Below are positions 48,267 through 57,212 of a DNA stretch of 64,000 nucleotides, one piece after another. The stretch is from positions 62,001 through 126,000 of the forward strand of contig NZ_SRXX01000007.1 of NCBI RefSeq assembly GCF_004804315.1. The letters are read 5' to 3'. Below the pieces are notes generated by a model that saw only the letters and a program-made list of their open reading frames with translations, did no database searches and was not told the DNA's origin. This stretch comes from Flagellimonas onchidii (GTDB taxonomy: Bacteria; Bacteroidota; Bacteroidia; Flavobacteriales; Flavobacteriaceae). Made by a program: the position numbers and the translations under genes. Numbering within the stretch: the first letter of the stretch is position 1; every line of letters begins with the position of its first letter.

Positions 48267-48746
48267 ATGAGTATTAAAGAAGACTTCTTCAACGAAATAA
48301 GAAATGGTAATCTGACCAAAGTAACTCAGCTTTTGGAATCCGACTCGACCTTGTTGGAGACCACAGATGACAGGGGTTCAACACCTTTGATTTTATCCAC
48401 ATATTACAACCAATTGGATATAGCGAACTTTCTATTGGAAAAAGGTGCAAAGATTGATGCCGAGGATGGTTCAGGAAACACAGCATTGATGGGAGTATGC
48501 TTTAAGGGGTATCTTGACCTTGCAAGGCTATTGGTCGAAGCTGGGGCAAACGTTAACCATGTCAATGCCATGGGAGCCACTTGCTTGATATATGCAGCTA
48601 CCTTCAATAAATTGAAGATTGCGGAGTTATTAATGGAGTATAAAGCCGATGTTTCCGTTAAGGATGCAAGAGGCAATACGGCACTCGACAATGCTAAAAT
48701 GCAGGGGACAAAACCCATGATAGAACTTTTACAAAAGAGCGATTGA
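48267..48746 (+). CDS. Ankyrin repeat protein
   Basis: 159 residues with four ankyrin repeats, e.g. GSTPLILSTYYNQLDIANFL, GNTALMGVCFKGYLDLARLL and GATCLIYAATFNKLKIAELL, ending in a half repeat (GNTALDNAKMQG). No signal peptide. It follows katG. In Pseudomonas aeruginosa the ankyrin protein AnkB supports catalase KatB activity, so a similar helper role is plausible here (inference). The Nudix gene starts 5 bases downstream. Confidence 0.92.
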   Translation: MSIKEDFFNEIRNGNLTKVTQLLESDSTLLETTDDRGSTPLILSTYYNQLDIANFLLEKGAKIDAEDGSGNTALMGVCFKGYLDLARLLVEAGANVNHVNAMGATCLIYAATFNKLKIAELLMEYKADVSVKDARGNTALDNAKMQGTKPMIELLQKSD

Positions 48747-48751
48747 TTTAT

Positions 48752-49375
48752 ATGGATTCAAAGGAACAACTCAACCTAATCAAGCGAATTAAAGCAATTT
48801 CAGAAACGGGATTGGTGTATTCAAAAGATGGCTATGATCGGGAAAGATACGAGGAGCTGCAACAAATTAGTTTGGAATTGATGTCAAGTATCGGAAATAC
48901 ACCTCTTGGAGAACTCCAAGATTTTTTTGTTCCACAACAGGATTATCCAACCCCTAAGGTAGATGTAAGAGCGTTTGTGCTCAATGAAAAGGAAGAGGTT
49001 TTAATGGCTAAAGAAAGTATAGATGGCAAATGGACCATTCCTGGAGGCTGGGCGGATATTGGAAGTACTCCATCCGAGATTGCCGTTAAAGAAGTTGCGG
49101 AGGAAACCGGTTTAAAGGTTAAAGTGGTTAAACTCTTGGCAATCTATGATAAGCAAGTACATCCACACCCTCCTGAACCTTACTACATTTATAAACTAAT
49201 GTTTTTGTGTAGGATTGTTGGGGGAGAACTCAAAGCAGGTTTTGATATGTTGGATGTTGGATTTTTTACATTGAACAATCTTCCAGAACTTTCGGAAGAG
49301 CGGATTTTGGAAAGTCAGTTGAACCATTTGTATCGATTGACAAAATCTTCTGCATCAGATGTCTATTTTGATTAA
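48752..49375 (+). CDS. NUDIX hydrolase
   Basis: 207 residues from ATG 48752. N-terminal extension (~60 residues) of the NUDIX_N type, then a Nudix fold. The Nudix box is GGWADIGSTPSEIAVKEVAE then ETGL: it fits G-x5-E-x7-REUxEExGU except that the first Glu is Ser and Arg is Lys; the metal-binding EE is intact. Close relatives hydrolyse nucleoside diphosphate derivatives such as ADP-ribose; substrate unknown here. 5 bases after the ankyrin gene. Confidence 0.9.
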   Translation: MDSKEQLNLIKRIKAISETGLVYSKDGYDRERYEELQQISLELMSSIGNTPLGELQDFFVPQQDYPTPKVDVRAFVLNEKEEVLMAKESIDGKWTIPGGWADIGSTPSEIAVKEVAEETGLKVKVVKLLAIYDKQVHPHPPEPYYIYKLMFLCRIVGGELKAGFDMLDVGFFTLNNLPELSEERILESQLNHLYRLTKSSASDVYFD

Positions 49376-49424
49376 GATTATTAAATCAAACTTAGTCGAG
49401 AAGTCTATGGTTTAAATATTTGAA

Positions 49425-50204
49425 ATGAACTCAGAACTAAAACTCGCCCTTATTCAATCCCATTTAGTTTGGGAAAATCCAGAAGCAAATAGGAAATTGT
49501 TCAGTGAAAAAATCGATTCAGTTTCTCATGATGTGGATTTGATTGTGCTGCCGGAAATGTTTTCTACAGGATTCACTATGACCCCTAAAAATGTCAACTC
49601 GAATGAAGGGGATAAAACTATGGAGTGGATGCAGAAGAAATCAAAGGAGAAAAATGCCGCAATTGTGGGCAGCATTGTTTTCTTTGAAGATGGAAAATAT
49701 TACAATAGACTTCATTTTGTGGAACCTGATGGCGGACTTAATGTTTATGACAAGAAGCATACTTTTACACTGGCCGGAGAGGATAAAGTCTATGAAGCAG
49801 GAGAGAAAAAGGTTTTGATTGAGTATAAAGGATTCAAACTTTGCCCTTTGATCTGCTACGACCTCCGTTTTCCAGTCTGGGCGCGTAATGTTGAAAATTA
49901 TGATGTATTGATTTATGTGGCCAACTGGCCTAAACAAAGAATTCACGCTTGGGATACGTTGCTTAGGGCAAGGGCCATCGAAAATATGGCCTATTGCATA
50001 GGAGTAAATAGAATTGGCACGGATGGATTGGGGTATGAATACTCAGGCCACTCTGCAGCTTATGACGTTCTGGGAAATCAAATAGCGTTTTCCGAAAAGG
50101 AAGAAATTCTCTACGTTATGTTGGAAAAAGAACACATTGCTTCAACCAGGGAAAAGCTCAGATTTCTAGATGACCGGGATGAATTTAATCTGGTAACAAA
50201 ATAA
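49425..50204 (+). CDS. Nitrilase-superfamily amidohydrolase (omega-amidase/YafV-like)
   Basis: 259 residues. The Glu-Lys-Cys triad is E44 (VLPEMFSTGF), K110 (YDKKHTF) and C144 (LICYDLRFP). The MFSTGF and PLICYDLRFPVWARN wording is that of the YafV/omega-amidase group, which deaminates 2-oxoglutaramate and similar side-product amides. Cytosolic. Its last 20 bases overlap the convergent Ig-like lipoprotein gene. Confidence 0.92.
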   Translation: MNSELKLALIQSHLVWENPEANRKLFSEKIDSVSHDVDLIVLPEMFSTGFTMTPKNVNSNEGDKTMEWMQKKSKEKNAAIVGSIVFFEDGKYYNRLHFVEPDGGLNVYDKKHTFTLAGEDKVYEAGEKKVLIEYKGFKLCPLICYDLRFPVWARNVENYDVLIYVANWPKQRIHAWDTLLRARAIENMAYCIGVNRIGTDGLGYEYSGHSAAYDVLGNQIAFSEKEEILYVMLEKEHIASTREKLRFLDDRDEFNLVTK

Positions 50205-51807
50205 AATCGGTTACCTGTTCCCAATTGGCCCTTAGCTCTATTACATCTGGAAAATGCTTTACTGTTTCAGGTTGAATCTTTTTTAGATAACTTCCCGTGT
50301 CCCAAATTCCATTGCCATTGTCGTCGAAAATTACCCGCAATCTATATTCGCCAACATCAAGATTATTAAACTCAAAGGGTTGGGGTTGCATTGCTTGTAT
50401 TTCACGCTGAACTTCACCTTTTTCATTGGTAAGTTGTAGTATCATCGGAAAACGGATAGCCCCACTTACGTTGACACTGAGGTTTCCATAATCAGCATAG
50501 CTTCCAGTTGAAAATCGATAATTCAAAGAGTCATTTTGTATACCAAAAAAATCGGTGATGGCTCCAGGCATCAGTTCAAAAGAATAGCTTTGATTGGGTT
50601 CAATGGTAAAATCAAAATCAACTTTGTTTTCCAAGGAATCCAATGCCAATGAATAAGGTGCGTTAATGGAATCGCTTACAAAAAGGGCTATCTTGGAAGT
50701 ATCCAATTCAGTTATAGGGGTATTCGCTAAAATGCTGAAAGTATCTTCAAAACCAAAAGATCTACTGATGCTCGAACGAAGTAGAAGGGAATCCAAGGGT
50801 AATTTTCTGGTTTTAACCGTAAAAGTGTCGATTTGCTCCAGTTTTGTATTTGTAATCGTAAAAATTATGGAATCGATATCGGTCGGTGTCAGCCAATAAT
50901 TCAAAGTATCCATTTCCCTATCCTTTAAAATTAGGGTTTTGACCGAATCGGGCAGTGACGTTAAAGCATCAATTTTGATATCTTCATGATTACCTTGGTA
51001 ACCGAAGATGATTCGGTTTTTGGCCACATAGCTGGGCACCGAAATACTATAATCTGGGAACTCCTGAAATAGATTTAGTAAATAAATGGAATCCGTGGGC
51101 AGGGTTATGGTGTCTTGTAAAAATCCGATTTTATCCTGTCTTTGGTTAAAAAGGTTGTTTTTGTTCACATCCTTTATGGCCACTAAAGCATACTCCCCGG
51201 CCTTTAAATTCTTTAGCTCAAAAAATGGAACGCTATCCAAAGTGTTTGTGATGTAGTTTGGCGGTTGTTTGTAGATGGTGGAATCGGTGTAAGCGGTATC
51301 CAATTCATAGAGCATAACACTTATAAATTGGTCGGCTTTTCTATTAAAGGCATCCTTCACGGCTCCCGATAAAGTTAAGGAGTCAATATAGTCCCCCGTT
51401 GAGAAAACGTAGCTTAAAAAGCTGTTGGGATTGCCTTCATTGTTATCGGTGATACTTTGTCCGAAATTAAACGTATACGTAGTGTTTTCCTTTAGAGTGT
51501 CTTTTATGACAACCTGAATATATTTACTTGCTCCACCTAGAGGTGTTACCTCGGGAGGATATTTTAAGGGAGGTGAAATAATCAATTGATTCTGGACATC
51601 CTTAAGTTTGATGAACTCATCAAAATACAAACGAATTTCCTTGGCGTCGAAATTGATAGAGAAATTCTCCGGTTCTGTCCGTATAAGTTGCGGTGGCGTT
51701 TCATCTTTTGGCCCTCCAGTTGGGTTTCCCCTTTTAGCGCATTGCCATAGGGCCAGACCCATAAGGATTACAAAGGAAAAACTCAATAGTTTCTTTAAAT
51801 ACCGCAT
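50185..51807 (-). CDS. Ig-like (Big_5/SbsA-type) lipoprotein
   Basis: 540 residues. Signal peptide with lipobox GLALWQCAKRG. Residues ~30-130 form an SbsA Ig-like (Big_5) domain: TPPQLIRTEPENFSINFDAK, RLYFDEFIKLKDVQ. The rest is a string of beta-sandwich-like modules with many Thr/Ser and Asp, ending in an EF-like FDDNGNGIWDTG. Widespread conserved Bacteroidota envelope lipoprotein without known function. Convergent 20-base overlap with the amidohydrolase gene. Confidence 0.9.
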   Translation of the reverse strand: MRYLKKLLSFSFVILMGLALWQCAKRGNPTGGPKDETPPQLIRTEPENFSINFDAKEIRLYFDEFIKLKDVQNQLIISPPLKYPPEVTPLGGASKYIQVVIKDTLKENTTYTFNFGQSITDNNEGNPNSFLSYVFSTGDYIDSLTLSGAVKDAFNRKADQFISVMLYELDTAYTDSTIYKQPPNYITNTLDSVPFFELKNLKAGEYALVAIKDVNKNNLFNQRQDKIGFLQDTITLPTDSIYLLNLFQEFPDYSISVPSYVAKNRIIFGYQGNHEDIKIDALTSLPDSVKTLILKDREMDTLNYWLTPTDIDSIIFTITNTKLEQIDTFTVKTRKLPLDSLLLRSSISRSFGFEDTFSILANTPITELDTSKIALFVSDSINAPYSLALDSLENKVDFDFTIEPNQSYSFELMPGAITDFFGIQNDSLNYRFSTGSYADYGNLSVNVSGAIRFPMILQLTNEKGEVQREIQAMQPQPFEFNNLDVGEYRLRVIFDDNGNGIWDTGSYLKKIQPETVKHFPDVIELRANWEQVTDFILLPD

Positions 51808-51871
51808 GGAAAATTTGTGTTGGACAAAGAAACAACTAATTTGAAAATTGAAAACAAGGATTTATAGAATT

Positions 51872-52579
51872 TTAACCATTGGGCACTACCGCCATGCTCA
51901 ATACGGAAACGGATACATTTTCGAGCCCCTTCAACACTCGGGCGCAAGACTCAATGGTTGCTCCAGTGGTAATTACATCATCCACCAAAAGAATATGTCC
52001 GTACTTCTTTTTTGGAATTGAGCCTAATTGAAACACTTCTTTGGTACTTTCCCAGCGTAAAATACGCCCTTTTTTTGTTTGTGTTTTGGTGTTGGAAACT
52101 TTCAACAAAATATTATCACTGTAATCAGCTTTAATTGTATTTGCTATTTTTTTTGCAAAAAGTGCCACTTGGTTGTAACCTCTTTTTTTTGCCTTTTTAG
52201 GATGCAGGGGAACAGGGACTACAACATCCACGGTTTTTAAAAATTCATCTTGGTTCAGATGGGCCGAGCACCAATCCCCCAAAAAACCCCCAATCTGCTC
52301 TTGGTTTTTATATTTTAATTGGTGCAAAAGCTGTTTTACAATACCATTTTTTGAAAAATACAGGAAAGAAACTGCCTTTTCTATAGGAATCCTCCCATAA
52401 AATATACGATCAACGGAATTTTCTTCTTTGAAGCTGTGATCGGTGAGTGGCATCTCATGTCGACAAACGGTACATAGTACGCTTTCTCCTCTGGATAATT
52501 GGGCATTACATCCAAAACATACCCTTGGCAATAGGATGTTGTTAATCTCGTTTAGTATCTTAGCCAACTTATCGATCAA
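51872..52579 (-). CDS. ComF family phosphoribosyltransferase-like protein
   Basis: 235 residues. N-terminal zinc ribbon (RVCFGCNAQLSRGESVLCTVCRH: two CxxC pairs) and a C-terminal PRTase domain with PRPP loop ILLVDDVITTGATIESCARV; DVVVPVPLHPKKAKKRGYNQ in between is typical of ComF/ComFC. Needed for DNA uptake in transformable bacteria, but role in Bacteroidota is unclear. The frame opens with TTG at 52579 (a stop lies two codons upstream and no ATG precedes the zinc ribbon), so a TTG start is likely. 34 bases from the divergent coiled-coil gene. Confidence 0.9.
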   Translation of the reverse strand: MIDKLAKILNEINNILLPRVCFGCNAQLSRGESVLCTVCRHEMPLTDHSFKEENSVDRIFYGRIPIEKAVSFLYFSKNGIVKQLLHQLKYKNQEQIGGFLGDWCSAHLNQDEFLKTVDVVVPVPLHPKKAKKRGYNQVALFAKKIANTIKADYSDNILLKVSNTKTQTKKGRILRWESTKEVFQLGSIPKKKYGHILLVDDVITTGATIESCARVLKGLENVSVSVLSMAVVPNG

Positions 52580-52613
52580 ATCTTATACGCATTACAGAAG
52601 CCTAATTAACCCC

Positions 52614-53510
52614 ATGGATGCCCAAGATAACAATTTCAACTACAAGATTATCTTTGCAGCGCTTATAGCTGTGATTGTGGGGATTTTAATAGCTTTTTAT
52701 TACAGCTATGCCCAATCCAAGAACCAAATGTCCTTTTTGGAGCAAGAAAAATCTCTTTTGGTCAAAGATTTGACCCTCATGAAAGCAGAGGTTGATCGTT
52801 TGTCGGGTTTGAATGAGGTGAATGAAATTGAATTACAGACTTCCCGTTTTAAGGTACAGCAACTTTTAGATTCCGTAGGGCGGCTGAATTTTAGCCTGAC
52901 TAAACTCAAAGAGACCCGGAAGACGCTTCGAATGCTTGAGATTCGATTTGACAGCCTGAAGCTCAAAAACAATTTTCTTCGATACAATAATAGTCTGCTC
53001 GCCAACCGATACGAGGAAACTCGAAAGCAATTGGAAGAAGTCAGGGGTAGGGCAAGCACTATGGAACAAGCAGAGTCATTGTTACGTGAGACCAATAGGG
53101 AATTGGCAAAGGAACTTAGACGAAAAAGCTACCTGAAACTTCAGGAAGCAGAGGGAAGCGGATTTCGGTTAAGGGCAGGAAGACCTTTAAAAACCAATAA
53201 AGCATCTGTGGTTGAAAAACTAAGGGGCTGTGTGACCATTTTGGCGGACCCTGACGAAAGAGGTGATGTAAAAGTACTCTATCTTCAATTTTTAGACCCT
53301 AACATGACGGTCATCGAGGACAATGCCAACACCATTTCTGTCGGAGGCAACACCTACAGCAAAAAAATGGAAATCCGTTTTACAGGAAAGGAAATGGATA
53401 TATGTGATGCCATAACGGTTCCCGAAGCCTCACTTTCCGAAGGAATTTATACCCTTAATGTGTTCGAGGACGAAAGATTGTTGGCTTCCAGCGAATTTCA
53501 GTTAAAATAA
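52614..53510 (+). CDS. Membrane-anchored coiled-coil protein
   Basis: 298 residues from the ATG at 52614 (MDAQDNNFNYKIIFAALIAVI); longer starts run into the divergent comF gene. One N-terminal membrane helix (residues ~14-34), then a ~150-residue coiled coil (QEKSLLVKDLTLMKAEVDRL, LKETRKTLRMLEIRFDSLK) and a C-terminal beta domain (GCVTILADPDERGDVKVLYL, EGIYTLNVFEDERLLASSEF). Flavobacterial relatives are sometimes called chromosome-partitioning proteins, but there is no ParA ATPase motif. Likely an envelope spacer; function unknown. Confidence 0.82.
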   Translation: MDAQDNNFNYKIIFAALIAVIVGILIAFYYSYAQSKNQMSFLEQEKSLLVKDLTLMKAEVDRLSGLNEVNEIELQTSRFKVQQLLDSVGRLNFSLTKLKETRKTLRMLEIRFDSLKLKNNFLRYNNSLLANRYEETRKQLEEVRGRASTMEQAESLLRETNRELAKELRRKSYLKLQEAEGSGFRLRAGRPLKTNKASVVEKLRGCVTILADPDERGDVKVLYLQFLDPNMTVIEDNANTISVGGNTYSKKMEIRFTGKEMDICDAITVPEASLSEGIYTLNVFEDERLLASSEFQLK

Positions 53511-53535
53511 GCTACTTCATTTTTCGGTAATATTC

Positions 53536-53543
53536 TATTTTTG
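53536..53543 (+). promoter_or_regulatory. -7 box of glyS, implying a leaderless transcript
   Basis: TATTTTTG fits TAnnTTTG and ends only 4 bases before the ATG at 53548. With normal spacing the transcript would start at about the A of the start codon. No clear -33 TTG. Confidence 0.4.
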
Positions 53544-53547
53544 CCGC

Positions 53548-55089
53548 ATGGCAAATCAAGAAGACATTTTTAAGAAGGTAATCTCACATGCAAAGGAGTA
53601 CGGATATGTATTTCAATCCAGTGAGATTTATGACGGACTCAGTGCTGTTTACGATTATGCGCAAAACGGGGTTGAGCTAAAAAAGAACATACGTGAATAT
53701 TGGTGGCAAGCTATGGTGCAGCTCAATGACAATATTGTTGGGATTGATGCCGCTATTTTTATGCACCCAACCACTTGGAAAGCCTCTGGTCACGTAGATG
53801 CCTTCAATGATCCATTGATTGATAATAGGGATTCCAAAAAAAGATACCGTGCCGATGTTTTGGTCGAGGACCATGTTGCCAAAATTGAGGCCAAAATAGA
53901 GAAGGAAGTCAAGAAAGCCGCCAAACGCTTTGGCGATAGTTTTGACAAAGAGCAGTTCTTGGCCACCAACCAACGTGTGTTGGATTATCAGGCCAAGGCC
54001 GATGGTATCCTAAAACGTTTAGGGAAATCTTTGGAGAATGAAGATTTGGCCGATGTAAAAGCTCTAATTGAAGAATTGGAAATCGCTTGTCCACTTTCTG
54101 GATCTAAAAACTGGACAGACGTGAAGCAGTTTAACCTAATGTTCGGAACAAAGTTAGGGGCTTCGGCAGATTCTGCCATGGACTTGTACTTGCGCCCCGA
54201 GACTGCACAGGGAATCTTTGTGAACTTTTTAAATGTTCAGAAAACAGGACGCATGAAAATTCCGTTTGGAATTGCCCAGACCGGAAAAGCGTTTCGAAAC
54301 GAGATTGTGGCCCGTCAGTTCATCTTTCGTATGCGCGAGTTTGAGCAGATGGAAATGCAATATTTCATCAAGCCGGGTACGCAGCAGGAATGGTATGAGA
54401 AATGGAAGGAAAAACGATTGAAGTGGCACCTTTCCCTTGGAATGGGTGAGGATAATTATCGTTTCCACGACCATGAGAAATTGGCTCACTATGCCGATGC
54501 TGCAGCCGATATCGAATTCAAGTTTCCATTCGGATTTAAGGAATTGGAAGGAATCCATTCCCGTACCGATTTTGATTTGAGCCAGCACGAAGAATATTCT
54601 GGAAAAAAACTACAATATTTTGACCCGGAGGAAAACAAGAGCTACGTGCCCTACGTACTTGAAACTTCCATTGGTCTCGATCGTATGTTCTTGGCGGTCT
54701 TCTCCAATTCTTTGAAGGAAGAAGAACTAGAGAATGGTACTACAAGAACAGTACTTAAGATTCCAGCGGTATTGGCTCCGACCAAAGCGGCCATTTTACC
54801 CTTGTTGAAACGTGATGGATTGCCCGAAGTGGCCCAAAAACTTATTGATGAGCTCAAGTGGGACTTTAATGTGGCGTATGACGAAAAAGATGCTGTAGGT
54901 CGTCGTTATCGTCGTCAAGATGCGGCGGGAACTCCTTTCTGTGTAACAGTCGACCATCAAACTTTGGAAGACGAAACGGTTACCATCCGTCATCGAGATA
55001 CCATGGAACAGCAACGTGTTAAACTAAATGAGGTAAAAGATATTATCTCTAAAGAGGTGGATATGCGCTACTGGTTACAGAAGATCTAG
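53548..55089 (+). CDS. glyS: Glycine--tRNA ligase
   Basis: 513 residues, the single-chain class II homodimer form of GlyRS (glyQS type, not alpha2beta2). Seen: class II motif 2 region IAQTGKAFRNEIVARQFIFRMREFEQ, LYLRPETAQGIFVNF, motif 3 TSIGLDRMFLAVF and the anticodon-binding domain (AVLAPTKAAILPL, DVAYDEKD-like FNVAYDEKDAVGRRYRRQDA). Charges tRNA-Gly. Promoter box sits almost on the ATG, suggesting a leaderless mRNA. Confidence 0.96.
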   Translation: MANQEDIFKKVISHAKEYGYVFQSSEIYDGLSAVYDYAQNGVELKKNIREYWWQAMVQLNDNIVGIDAAIFMHPTTWKASGHVDAFNDPLIDNRDSKKRYRADVLVEDHVAKIEAKIEKEVKKAAKRFGDSFDKEQFLATNQRVLDYQAKADGILKRLGKSLENEDLADVKALIEELEIACPLSGSKNWTDVKQFNLMFGTKLGASADSAMDLYLRPETAQGIFVNFLNVQKTGRMKIPFGIAQTGKAFRNEIVARQFIFRMREFEQMEMQYFIKPGTQQEWYEKWKEKRLKWHLSLGMGEDNYRFHDHEKLAHYADAAADIEFKFPFGFKELEGIHSRTDFDLSQHEEYSGKKLQYFDPEENKSYVPYVLETSIGLDRMFLAVFSNSLKEEELENGTTRTVLKIPAVLAPTKAAILPLLKRDGLPEVAQKLIDELKWDFNVAYDEKDAVGRRYRRQDAAGTPFCVTVDHQTLEDETVTIRHRDTMEQQRVKLNEVKDIISKEVDMRYWLQKI

Positions 55090-55144
55090 GCTTCCTTTAT
55101 TCAATTCATGTAACAAAGGCTTTGTAAGCTTATTTTGTTTGCAC

Positions 55145-55981
55145 TTAAGCCTTGCAGCAAGTACAGTTGTTCTTTTTATAAAGACCTCTATAGTGTAACG
55201 AACTTTTTATTCGTTCGAAAGGTCTTAAAAAAAGCATGTCCGTCATGGTATAGGCAAAAGTATTTGTACTTATTGAAGCTTCGAGCGACTTTACATAATG
55301 CCACCAATCTCTCGGATTGTACAAAACATCACCAGGTTCCAATTCTACTTTAAGAAATTCAATGTTTCTAAATTCTGGAAACTTTTCCTCATCATAATTA
55401 TTGATGTCTACCTGACTAAGTACCGCTCCAAGATCAAACTTTTTACTTGGGTATACGTTTCGCTTGTATTTTGGTGAAGCTACAATCATCAATTTTTTTC
55501 CGACTATTTGGGCCAACATATTGTTATGATCGTCGGCGTGCAATCCTGTAATGGTTCCTTTTGGGCCTATCCAAACAGCAGGAACATCATTAACGGTTAC
55601 CCTGTTGAGATAAGAAAAGTCAACATGGTTTAAAAGCTTGGGAAATTCCTCAAAAATTTGATAGGCGGTCAGGTAGGTCTTGTCATCAGCGTCCTCCATG
55701 CCTTTGTCCCTTACCTGTTCAAGGTATTTTTTAACATCTTTTTGCTCTAGTTGGGTATCCTTGTTCAGTACATTTCCAATTTCCATTTCAATTTGGTCTT
55801 GTATTTCAAGGTTGGCGAAGAAGTCAAAACTCCACTTTTCGTAGGCAGGCCATTTTTTGGCAAAACCTTTGATTAAGACCGGCTTTTTGTTGAAATATTC
55901 TTTTTTGAATGTTTTAAAGTCAATGTCCGAAACGGTGGTAATGGGCTTGCTTTTTTCTAGGATTTCCGGTAAGAGGTCCAT
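55145..55981 (-). CDS. JmjC-like cupin Fe(II)/2-oxoglutarate oxygenase
   Basis: 278 residues. Cupin_8/JmjC fold: N-terminal KKPVLIKGFAKKWPAYEKWS, the iron triad H148-x-D150 in TGLHADDHNNM and H228 in YNPRDWWHYVKSLE. Members hydroxylate proteins or small molecules; ribosomal protein hydroxylases are one possibility. The C-terminus ends in a short Cys cluster, NNCTCCKA, that could bind metal. Cytosolic, convergent with glyS. Substrate unknown. Confidence 0.88.
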   Translation of the reverse strand: MDLLPEILEKSKPITTVSDIDFKTFKKEYFNKKPVLIKGFAKKWPAYEKWSFDFFANLEIQDQIEMEIGNVLNKDTQLEQKDVKKYLEQVRDKGMEDADDKTYLTAYQIFEEFPKLLNHVDFSYLNRVTVNDVPAVWIGPKGTITGLHADDHNNMLAQIVGKKLMIVASPKYKRNVYPSKKFDLGAVLSQVDINNYDEEKFPEFRNIEFLKVELEPGDVLYNPRDWWHYVKSLEASISTNTFAYTMTDMLFLRPFERIKSSLHYRGLYKKNNCTCCKA

Positions 55982-56199
55982 AGTCAGATGTTTAAGTATC
56001 TAAAATTAAAAGAGCAAAAGGGTTTCAGAAAAAAAACTCCGGTTTTTACGATAAATGGTCAAAAAAAATGTTGTCTAGCGTATTTTTTAAAATGAGGCTC
56101 AGTTGAAACAGATTGGGTTATGGCTTTGAGTGTGAATTCCTCGGGAATTTTATTAAAAATGATGGTGAAAACTACGGTTTGATACATGGACATAGGCTG

Positions 56200-56799
56200 C
56201 TAGTTTGGGCATTCTGGTTTGTAGGCATAATGCCCAATGATCTTAAATTCGAAAAGGATGTCTTCCATCACCTGCCCGCGACCAATATTGTGTACGATTA
56301 GATGTCGTTTTCCGTCCCGTGATTTTTTATCGACCACAATACCGATATGGGTGATGGCTCCGCCCAAGTTCCAGCAGACCACATCTCCGGGAAGGTAATC
56401 TTTGGCCTTATCGGTAATGGGTTTTTCTGCACCTTGACGTTTAAAATAGGTCATCAGGTTGGGCACGCGACGATGATCAATATTGGTGTCGGTTCGTGTG
56501 AGGCCCCAGATGTTCGGATAGGCGCTAAAGTTAGCCTTCATATCTTCATGCACTTCTTTTTGCAGGTCGATGCCCAGTTTTCGATAAGCACGAATGACCA
56601 CATCGGTACAGACACCCTTACCCTCTGGCACATCACCATTGGGGTAGGGAATGGAAAAATAGCTGCCATCATAGATTACTTGTTGCTGGGTGAGCTCCAT
56701 GGCAGCATCGACCAGGTCTGAAGAAGACACGGCGGTTTGTGACCAAGTGAATTGACATGTCAACAGAACAAGAGCAACTAAATGATGGATTTGTTTCAT
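56200..56799 (-). CDS. DUF1287 domain protein, exported
   Basis: 199 residues from ATG 56799; an in-frame start at 56829 would add ten residues before the signal peptide MKQIHHLVALVLLTCQFTWSQ. Seen: GVCTDVVIRAYRKLGIDLQK and DHRRVPNLMTYFKRQG, typical of DUF1287 (a NlpC/P60-like fold), with Cys66 and GGAITHIGIVVDKK. Probably a periplasmic hydrolase acting on cell wall; activity unproven. A ~220-base gap separates it from the JmjC-like gene. Confidence 0.88.
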   Translation of the reverse strand: MKQIHHLVALVLLTCQFTWSQTAVSSSDLVDAAMELTQQQVIYDGSYFSIPYPNGDVPEGKGVCTDVVIRAYRKLGIDLQKEVHEDMKANFSAYPNIWGLTRTDTNIDHRRVPNLMTYFKRQGAEKPITDKAKDYLPGDVVCWNLGGAITHIGIVVDKKSRDGKRHLIVHNIGRGQVMEDILFEFKIIGHYAYKPECPN

Positions 56800-57212
56800 A
56801 GTTTGATTTAAAAATAGGGCAATTGTCACTTCAATCGCAGTCGAGAAGGGTTAAAATTCTGATAATTCATTGAGACACCAACTCCTCCCCATGTAAGGGG
56901 GAGGTGTCCGCCAGAGGTGGGCGGAGGGGGTAAATATCCCTTCCGTATCGTGACCTTGGTCACAATCCACCTTCCCTTAAAAAGGGAAGGAGCTTTTAAT
57001 TGTTTTATCAGTTCGAGTGTCCCGAACTTGTTTCGGGATTATTGTAAAACATCTCGATATAAATTTTCTCTCCTTAGGTCGAAAAAATCCACTCGATGTG
57101 ACGGAGACTTTAGCTGTAGCATAGTCACACTGAGCCTGTCGAAGTGTGGTAGGACGTATTGAGATGTCAATCCTTCGACGGGCTCAGGATGACATGTTTC
57201 GGTGTGACAAAT
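56800..57212. repeat. Cluster of short palindromic repeats
   Basis: 413 bases without a gene but crowded with small hairpins: CCTCCCC/GGGGAGG near 56884-56904, TCCGCC/GGCGGA near 56908-56926, GTGACC-TT-GGTCAC near 56949-56962, CCTTCCCTT/AAGGGAAGG near 56970-56990, and GAGCCTGTCGAAG (57132-57144) with CTTCGACGGGCTC (57173-57185). GAAG-type GAGCCTGTCG/GGCTCAGGATGACA units are known as scattered repeats in flavobacterial genomes. The T-rich unit near 56990 may also end the DUF1287 or DUF1801 transcript. Confidence 0.7.

Noticed and set aside
52443..52613. Longer start for the coiled-coil protein
   Set aside because: Would overlap the divergent comF gene and put 57 residues before the membrane helix. 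The ATG at 52614 gives a normal N-terminus.
55116..55153. Inverted repeat AAGGCTT/AAGCCTT between glyS and the JmjC-like gene
   Set aside because: Long loop, reaches into the JmjC-like stop region and no clear T-run; not strong enough to call a terminator.
56347..56721. 124-codon plus-strand frame
   Set aside because: Antisense to the DUF1287 gene and without motifs.
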